From assembly GCA_019242135.1 (NCBI GenBank), contig JAFAWC010000097.1, forward strand, positions 1-6,540: a DNA stretch of 6,540 nucleotides, in the 5' to 3' direction. The DNA is from Mycobacteriaceae bacterium. Lineage in GTDB: Bacteria > Actinomycetota > Actinomycetes > Mycobacteriales > Mycobacteriaceae. The translations under genes and the position numbers were made by a program. Below, one piece after another: positions 1 to 6,540 of the stretch (position 1 is the first letter of the stretch; each line of letters starts with the position of its first letter). The notes under the pieces were generated by a model that had not been told where the DNA came from, made no database searches, and saw only the letters and a program-made list of their open reading frames with translations.

Positions 1-1069
<1,069 letters not shown>

Positions 1070-1117
1070 GACGACAAGTGTGCCAGCGCAACCGGCAAGG
1101 GATTACCGTGCACGGGT
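1070..1117. promoter_or_regulatory. Divergent intergenic region between aldo-keto reductase and lipN
   Basis: Only 48 bp separate the two divergent starts, so promoters for both directions must overlap here or lie inside the genes. On the plus strand, TACCGT (1104-1109) fits the mycobacterial -10 pattern TANNNT and ends eight bases before the lipN GTG, which would give a leaderless or nearly leaderless lipN message. It overlaps a perfect 10-bp palindrome, CCGTGCACGG (1106-1115), that could be an operator. An AAGGGA at 1097-1102 is about 15 bases from the GTG, rather far for a ribosome site. For the minus-strand gene only a poor -10 candidate (CACACT, about seven bases before the ATG) is visible. 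No convincing -35 is seen either way. The function is inferred from position. Confidence 0.45.
1106..1115. promoter_or_regulatory. 10-bp perfect palindrome before lipN start
   Basis: CCGTGCACGG reads the same on both strands and sits between the -10-like TACCGT and the lipN start, where a bound regulator would block transcription of lipN. The symmetry stops at the flanking bases (A on the left, G on the right). A 10-bp palindrome somewhere in 48 bp is not very improbable by chance, so this is only a candidate operator. Confidence 0.2.
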
Positions 1118-2200
<1,083 letters not shown>

Positions 2201-2223
2201 GCGTCGGGTAATTGGGTCGCCGG

Positions 2224-2236
2224 TAGTCTGACGGGG
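2224..2236 (+). promoter_or_regulatory. Candidate leaderless promoter (-10 TAGTCT) for dsbA-vkor-pca
   Basis: TAGTCT at 2224-2229 fits the mycobacterial -10 consensus TANNNT. With the usual six to seven base spacing, transcription would start at about 2236, which is the first base of the GTG of the DsbA-like gene. No Shine-Dalgarno precedes that GTG, and leaderless GTG messages are common in mycobacteria. The expected -35 position (about 2201-2206) shows no good match. This would let the disulfide/carboxylase unit be expressed separately from lipN. It is an inference from spacing. Confidence 0.45.
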
Positions 2237-3045
2237 TGGCGAACAAAATCAAGCGCTATGACCTCAAGGCGGCCGACCGCCGGCGCAACATGCTGATCCA
2301 AGCGGGGCTCGTCGGTGTCGTCATCGTCTTCGCCGTGGCGGTGGTGCTGTTGGCCGTGAACCACAAGAAGCCGTCCACCTCCGGTCCGCCGGCCGGGGAG
2401 AAGCGCGCGATCAGCGTGGCGGTGCAGGACAAGCTGATCAAAGATGCCGCCGGAAAGCCGAAAGTGGTCCTGTCGATGTTCGAGGACTTTCTCTGCCCGC
2501 ACTGCGGAAACTTCGAGCAGAAGATGGGCGCGACGGTCCAGCAGCTGATCGACACCGGCGCGGTGCAGGCCGACTATTACATGGTGGCGCTTCCCACGCT
2601 GGACAGGTCCCAGACCCAGTACTATTCGTCGCGCGCAGGCGCCGCCGCATACTGCGTCGCCGACGCCGACACGTCACCGGGCAAGGACGCCTTCCGTCGC
2701 TTCCACACGGCGCTGTATGCCCAGCAGCCCGGGGAAACCAGCACGAGCTTTCCGACAAATGCCCAGCTGATCGAAACCGCACGAGTGGCTGGGGTCGCCA
2801 GCCAGAGCCTTTCGGACTGCATCAACAACGGCAAGTACACGGCGATGGTGCAGGGCTTGGTGAAGGCGACCGGCATCAGCTACACGCCGACGATCCGCGT
2901 CAACGGCGACGAGTTTGCGTTTACCGACGCCACGACGCCGCAGGACCTGATCAACAAGATCACCCAGATCACCGGCCCGGTCCCCGGGCTGGCGGCACCG
3001 GCGGCGCCGGCCCCGTCGTCCGCCCCGGCCCCCGCCGCGCCGTGA
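2236..3045 (+). CDS. DsbA-like membrane-anchored thiol-disulfide oxidoreductase (Rv2969c-like)
   Basis: A 269-residue thioredoxin-fold protein that should introduce disulfide bonds into exported proteins on the outer face of the membrane. A basic N-terminus (KIKR, DRRR) followed by a hydrophobic helix at about 22-41 and no cleavage motif predicts a single anchor with the catalytic domain outside. The active site is CPHC (Cys87-Cys90) after EDFL, the same CPHC dipeptide context as E. coli DsbA, and TPT at 217-219 supplies the cis-proline (Pro218). A second cysteine pair, Cys140 and Cys195 in the inserted helical domain, probably forms a structural disulfide. The C-terminal 19 residues are an Ala/Pro-rich, probably disordered tail. 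The GTG start at 2236 gives a complete anchor and lies next to a -10-like element. Its stop overlaps the VKOR start by 4 bp. The gene matches recalled M. tuberculosis Rv2969c, which has been characterised as a DsbA-like enzyme working with VKOR. An isomerase role is less likely given the VKOR partner. Confidence 0.94.
   Translation: MANKIKRYDLKAADRRRNMLIQAGLVGVVIVFAVAVVLLAVNHKKPSTSGPPAGEKRAISVAVQDKLIKDAAGKPKVVLSMFEDFLCPHCGNFEQKMGATVQQLIDTGAVQADYYMVALPTLDRSQTQYYSSRAGAAAYCVADADTSPGKDAFRRFHTALYAQQPGETSTSFPTNAQLIETARVAGVASQSLSDCINNGKYTAMVQGLVKATGISYTPTIRVNGDEFAFTDATTPQDLINKITQITGPVPGLAAPAAPAPSSAPAPAAP
3042..3045 (+). promoter_or_regulatory. GTGA start/stop overlap coupling DsbA-like and VKOR genes
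   Basis: The GTG of the VKOR gene (3042-3044) overlaps the TGA of the DsbA-like gene (3043-3045). No Shine-Dalgarno is visible in the C-rich sequence just upstream, so VKOR translation probably depends on termination-reinitiation by ribosomes finishing the DsbA-like gene, keeping the two partners in proportion. Confidence 0.75.
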
Positions 3046-3686
3046 CCGTCGCCGCGCCCACTGGAGCACCGGCCACAGAGGAGCCGGCCCGGCACAGCGC
3101 AGGGCCCGCGGGCGTGAGCGTGCGCGCGCCCAGCGCGTGGTGGGTGCTGATCGCGGGCGTGGCGGGGCTGGCGGCGGCGCTGGCCCTGACCGTCGAGAAG
3201 ATCTCCATGCTGAAAAACCCGTCGTACGTCCCGTCGTGCAGCATCAACCCGGTGCTGTCGTGCGGGTCGGTGATGGTCACGCCGCAGGCCTCGGTGTTCG
3301 GGTTGCCCAACCCCCTGATCGGAATCGTCGCGTTCAGCGCCATCGTGGTCACCGGAGTGCTCGCGGTCGGCCGCGTCGGGTTGCCGCGCTGGTACTGGCT
3401 GGGGCTGGCCGGCGGCACGTTGGCCGGCGTGGCGTTCGTGCACTGGCTGATCTTTCAGAGCATCTACCGGATCAACGCGCTCTGCCCGTACTGCATGGTC
3501 GTGTGGTCGGTGACGATCCCCCTGTTCGTCGTCGTGGCGGCCATTGCGCTGCAACCGCTTCGGCGGTTCGCGATCGTCCGGGTCGTCCATCAGTGGCGGT
3601 GGTCGCTGACCACGTTGTGGTTCGCCGCGGTGATTCTGCTGATCCTCGTGCACTTCTGGTATTACTGGTCGACGCTAGTGTCGTGA
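3042..3686 (+). CDS. Vitamin K epoxide reductase (VKOR) family thiol oxidase (Rv2968c-like)
   Basis: A 214-residue integral membrane enzyme that re-oxidises the DsbA-like partner and passes the electrons to the quinone pool (menaquinone in mycobacteria), the role DsbB has in E. coli. The four key cysteines are present: the loop pair Cys66 and Cys74 in SCSINPVLSCGSV, and the quinone-proximal CPYC at 148-151. Five hydrophobic segments are seen at about 33-51, 90-109, 117-138, 148-171 and 188-207; basic residues at 174-187 put that loop in the cytoplasm, so both cysteine pairs face outside and the C-terminus is external. Unlike many cyanobacterial and plant homologues there is no fused thioredoxin domain; the separate DsbA-like gene supplies it. 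The first 30 residues are Ala/Pro-rich and poorly conserved. The GTG start overlaps the upstream stop, and its own stop overlaps the pyruvate carboxylase start. Confidence 0.95.
   Translation: MTVAAPTGAPATEEPARHSAGPAGVSVRAPSAWWVLIAGVAGLAAALALTVEKISMLKNPSYVPSCSINPVLSCGSVMVTPQASVFGLPNPLIGIVAFSAIVVTGVLAVGRVGLPRWYWLGLAGGTLAGVAFVHWLIFQSIYRINALCPYCMVVWSVTIPLFVVVAAIALQPLRRFAIVRVVHQWRWSLTTLWFAAVILLILVHFWYYWSTLVS
3683..3686 (+). promoter_or_regulatory. GTGA start/stop overlap coupling VKOR and pyruvate carboxylase genes
   Basis: The GTG of the carboxylase gene (3683-3685) overlaps the VKOR TGA (3684-3686). The 20 bases upstream show no Shine-Dalgarno, so carboxylase translation is probably at least partly coupled to that of the membrane protein. 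This is the second identical junction in the operon. Confidence 0.75.
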
Positions 3687-6540
3687 TCCACAAGGTCCTG
3701 GTCGCCAACCGTGGCGAAATCGCGATCCGTGCCTTCCGCGCCGCATACGAGCTCGGCATCACCACCGTCGCGGTCTACCCGTACGAGGACCGCAATTCGG
3801 TGCACCGGCTCAAGGCCGACGAGTCGTATCAGATCGGCGAGAAGGGCCATCCGGTGCGCGCCTACCTGTCAGTCGATGAAATCGTCTCGACGGCAAGGCA
3901 ATCCGGGGCGGACGCGATATATCCCGGGTACGGATTTTTGTCCGAGAATCCAGAACTCGCCGCCGCGTGCGCCCGCGCGGGCATCACGTTCATCGGCCCG
4001 AGTGAGCAGATCCTCGAACTCACCGGCAACAAGGCCCGTGCGATCGAGGCCGCGCGCGCCGCGGGTCTGCCGGTTCTGAACTCGTCTGCCCCGTCCACCT
4101 CCGTCGATGAACTGGTCGCGGCGGCGGCGGGCATCGACGCCGGCTCGACGGCCATGCAGTTCCCGTTGTTCGTCAAGGCGGTGTCCGGCGGGGGCGGGCG
4201 TGGGATGCGGCGGGTGACCGGTGCCGCGGCGCTGCCCGAGGCCATCGAGGTCGCCAGCCGTGAGGCGGAGTCGGCCTTCGGCGACCCCCGCGTGTATCTC
4301 GAACAGGCGGTGCTGCGCCCGCGCCACATCGAGGTTCAGATCCTCGCCGACACCCACGGCAACGTGATGCACTTGTTCGAACGCGACTGCAGCGTGCAGC
4401 GGCGCCACCAGAAGGTCATCGAACTGGCCCCCGCGCCGAATCTGCCCGGGCAGCTGCGCGAGCGCATCTGCGCCGACGCGGTCGCCTTCGCCCGCCACAT
4501 CGGCTACGCGTATGCGGGCACCGTTGAGTTCCTGCTCGACCAGCGCGGCGACTACGTGTTCATCGAGATGAACCCGAGAATCCAGGTCGAGCACACGGTG
4601 ACCGAGGAGATCACCGACGTCGATTTGGTCGCCAACCAGATGCGCATCGCCGACGGCGAAACGCTCGAAGAGCTTGGCCTGCGCCAGGAGTCGTTGCAGA
4701 TCCGTGGCGCCGCGTTGCAGTGCCGGATCACCACCGAGGACCCGGCCAACGGGTTTCGTCCCGACACCGGCCGGATCACCGGTTACCGCTCCACCGGCGG
4801 CGCAGGCGTCCGGCTGGACGGCGCGACGAATCTGGGTGCCGAGATCGGCGCACACTTCGACTCAATGCTGGTCAAGCTCACATGCCGGGGGCGCGACTAT
4901 TCGACCGCCGTGGCCCGGGCGCGTCGTGCCCTCGCGGAGTTCCGCATTCGCGGGGTGTCAACCAACATCCCGTTTCTGCTCGCAGTGGTGACCGACTCGG
5001 ATTTCCGGGCCGGCCGAATCAACACTTCGTTCATCGACGAGCGGCCGTACCTGCTGACCGCGCGCACCCCCGCGGACCGGGGCACGAAGATCCTGAACTA
5101 CCTGGCAGACATCACGGTGAACCAGCCGCACGGACCACGGCCGGCCACGGTGTATCCGCACGACAAGCTGCCGTCGGTGGACCTCGCCGAATCGCCGCCG
5201 CCGGGCTCGAAACAGCGGCTGATGCAGCTCGGCCCGGAGCGGTTCGCCCGGTGGTTGAAAGATTCTGCGCCGGTGGGGATTACCGAGACCACCTTCCGCG
5301 ACGCCCATCAGTCGTTGCTGGCCACCCGATTGCGCACCAACGGCCTGCTGATGGTGGCGCCCTACATCGCCCGGATGACGCCGCAACTCCTGTCCATCGA
5401 GTGCTGGGGTGGCGCGACTTATGATGTGGCGCTGCGGTTCTTGAAGGAGGACCCGTGGGAGCGGCTGGCCGCGATCCGGGAAGCGGTGCCCAATATCTGT
5501 CTGCAGATGCTGCTACGTGGCCGCAACACCGTCGGGTACACGCCGTATCCGGAGTCCGTCACGCACGCGTTCGTCGAAGAGGCCACCGTTACCGGAGTCG
5601 ACATCTACCGCATCTTCGATGCGCTCAACAACATCGAGTCGATGCGGCCGGCGATCGATGCCGTTCGCGAAACCGGCACTGCCATTGCCGAAGTCGCGAT
5701 GAGCTACACCGGCGACATCTGTGACCCGGCCGAAAACCTCTACACGCTGGACTACTACCTCAAGCTCGCCGAGCAGATCGCGGAGTCGGGCGCACACATT
5801 CTCGCGATCAAGGACATGGCCGGACTGCTGCGGGCCCCCGCCGCGGAGTCGCTCGTCAGCGCCTTACGCAGCCGGTTCGATCTGCCCGTGCACGTCCATA
5901 CCCACGACACCCCGGGGGGCCAGTTGGCGACCTACCTGGCCGCCATCGCGGCGGGCGCGAGCGCGGTCGACGGTGCCGCCGCTCCGCTTGCCGGCACCAC
6001 CAGCCAGCCGGCGCTGTCGGCGATCGTCGCGGCGACCGCGCACACCGAGTGCGACTCGGGTATCTCGCTGGCGGCGGTGTGCGAGCTCGAGCCGTACTGG
6101 GAGGCGCTGCGAAAGGTGTACGCGCCATTCGAGTCCGGGCTACCCGGGCCGACCGGGCGGGTGTACAGCCACGAGATCCCGGGCGGTCAGCTGTCGAACC
6201 TTCGGCAGCAGGCGATCGCGCTGGGTCTCGGTGACCGGTTCGAGCAGATCGAAACCAGTTACGCTGCGGCCGACCGAATCCTGGGCCGTCTGGTCAAGGT
6301 GACGCCGTCATCGAAGGTGGTCGGGGATTTGGCGTTGGCGTTGGTGGGCGCGGGCGTCAGCGCAGACGAATTCGCCGCCGACCCAGCACGTTTCGACATC
6401 CCCGAGTCGGTCATCGGATTCCTGCGCGGCGAGCTTGGCGAGCCGCCCGGCGGGTGGCCGGAACCGCTGCGCACCAAGGCGCTCGCCGGCCGAGCGCCGG
6501 CCAAAGCCCAACAGGAACTGAGCGCCGACGACGAGGCGGC
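3683..6540 (+). CDS. pca: Pyruvate carboxylase, C-terminus beyond the window
   Basis: Biotin-dependent enzyme converting pyruvate, bicarbonate and ATP to oxaloacetate, the anaplerotic feed of the TCA cycle. 952 codons are seen; from memory the mycobacterial enzyme is about 1127 residues, so the biotin carrier domain with its AMKM motif should lie to the right. The biotin carboxylase domain comes first: VLVANRGEIAIR (5-16), ATP-grasp Lys117, Lys165 and SGGGGRGM (168-175), RRHQKVIE with His242 and Lys244, and EMNPRIQVEH (295-304) with Glu295, Asn297, Arg299 and Glu303. The carboxyltransferase domain follows from about 530: RDAHQS (539-544, metal ligand Asp540), LRGRN (611-615, Arg612 and Arg614), the carbamylated-lysine motif KDMAG (Lys710), metal ligands His739 and His741 in HTHD, and PGGQLSN (833-839). 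The order biotin carboxylase then carboxyltransferase in one chain separates it from acyl-CoA carboxylase alpha subunits. The GTG start overlaps the VKOR stop and no indels break the frame. Confidence 0.97.
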   Translation, partial: MIHKVLVANRGEIAIRAFRAAYELGITTVAVYPYEDRNSVHRLKADESYQIGEKGHPVRAYLSVDEIVSTARQSGADAIYPGYGFLSENPELAAACARAGITFIGPSEQILELTGNKARAIEAARAAGLPVLNSSAPSTSVDELVAAAAGIDAGSTAMQFPLFVKAVSGGGGRGMRRVTGAAALPEAIEVASREAESAFGDPRVYLEQAVLRPRHIEVQILADTHGNVMHLFERDCSVQRRHQKVIELAPAPNLPGQLRERICADAVAFARHIGYAYAGTVEFLLDQRGDYVFIEMNPRIQVEHTVTEEITDVDLVANQMRIADGETLEELGLRQESLQIRGAALQCRITTEDPANGFRPDTGRITGYRSTGGAGVRLDGATNLGAEIGAHFDSMLVKLTCRGRDYSTAVARARRALAEFRIRGVSTNIPFLLAVVTDSDFRAGRINTSFIDERPYLLTARTPADRGTKILNYLADITVNQPHGPRPATVYPHDKLPSVDLAESPPPGSKQRLMQLGPERFARWLKDSAPVGITETTFRDAHQSLLATRLRTNGLLMVAPYIARMTPQLLSIECWGGATYDVALRFLKEDPWERLAAIREAVPNICLQMLLRGRNTVGYTPYPESVTHAFVEEATVTGVDIYRIFDALNNIESMRPAIDAVRETGTAIAEVAMSYTGDICDPAENLYTLDYYLKLAEQIAESGAHILAIKDMAGLLRAPAAESLVSALRSRFDLPVHVHTHDTPGGQLATYLAAIAAGASAVDGAAAPLAGTTSQPALSAIVAATAHTECDSGISLAAVCELEPYWEALRKVYAPFESGLPGPTGRVYSHEIPGGQLSNLRQQAIALGLGDRFEQIETSYAAADRILGRLVKVTPSSKVVGDLALALVGAGVSADEFAADPARFDIPESVIGFLRGELGEPPGGWPEPLRTKALAGRAPAKAQQELSADDEA

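Noticed and set aside
3061..3130. GC-rich inverted segments near the dsbA/vkor junction as a terminator
   Set aside because: No stem followed by a T-run is present, and the overlapping genes require read-through.
2986..3135. Possible frameshift fusion of the DsbA-like protein to VKOR through their Ala/Pro-rich ends
   Set aside because: Natural VKOR-thioredoxin fusions exist, but here the DsbA tail is outside the membrane while the VKOR N-terminus should be cytoplasmic, so a fusion would have the wrong topology. No slippery heptamer with a pseudoknot was evident.
2880..3653. 257-residue open frame on the minus strand
   Set aside because: It runs antisense to the DsbA-like gene and VKOR. The His/Arg/Asp/Gln-rich translation is typical of the complement of GC-rich coding sequence, and the plus-strand proteins have clear family motifs.
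3869..4855. 328-residue open frame on the minus strand
   Set aside because: It is antisense to the biotin carboxylase domain of pyruvate carboxylase and shows no motif or plausible start context; it is a shadow frame.
4720..5424. 234-residue plus-strand open frame inside pyruvate carboxylase
   Set aside because: It overlaps the carboxylase in another frame and is Arg/Pro/His-rich without domain features; the carboxylase frame is uninterrupted there.

Overview
The window is high-GC actinobacterial DNA, very probably from a fast-growing Mycobacterium/Mycolicibacterium. The protein sequences and gene order match from memory the M. tuberculosis block Rv2971 / Rv2970c (lipN) / Rv2969c (DsbA-like) / Rv2968c (VKOR) / Rv2967c (pca), here seen in inverted orientation. 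GTG starts on every plus-strand gene, near-absence of Shine-Dalgarno sequences, mycobacterial -10-like hexamers beside starts, and very dense packing fit this assignment. No database search was possible, so the species is not fixed.

Layout. Bases 1-1069 (minus strand) hold two tandem aldo-keto reductase paralogues: a complete 281-residue gene (224-1069) followed one base later by a second copy cut by the left edge (1-222). A 48-bp divergent gap (1070-1117) separates them from a plus-strand run of four genes that fills the rest of the window: lipN-type esterase (1118-2200), a membrane-anchored DsbA-like thiol oxidoreductase (2236-3045), a five-helix VKOR-family quinone-linked thiol oxidase (3042-3686), and pyruvate carboxylase (3683 to beyond the right edge, 952 residues seen). 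There is no gene-free stretch of 300 bases, and I see no RNA gene, mobile element, CRISPR array or clear terminator.

How the genes work together. The DsbA-like protein and VKOR form a known mycobacterial pair: the DsbA-like protein oxidises exported proteins and VKOR re-oxidises it using the quinone pool. Their genes overlap by 4 bp (GTGA), and the VKOR gene overlaps pyruvate carboxylase in the same way, so the envelope disulfide machine and the anaplerotic enzyme are probably made from one message by coupled translation. A -10-like TAGTCT placed seven bases before the DsbA GTG suggests an internal, leaderless promoter for the dsbA-vkor-pca unit. The reductases and the esterase are cytosolic-type enzymes whose physiological substrates cannot be read from the sequence.

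I found no evidence of an undescribed system. The points most worth checking are the diverged aldo-keto reductase tandem, the disulfide-machinery/pyruvate-carboxylase coupling, and the leaderless promoter candidate.
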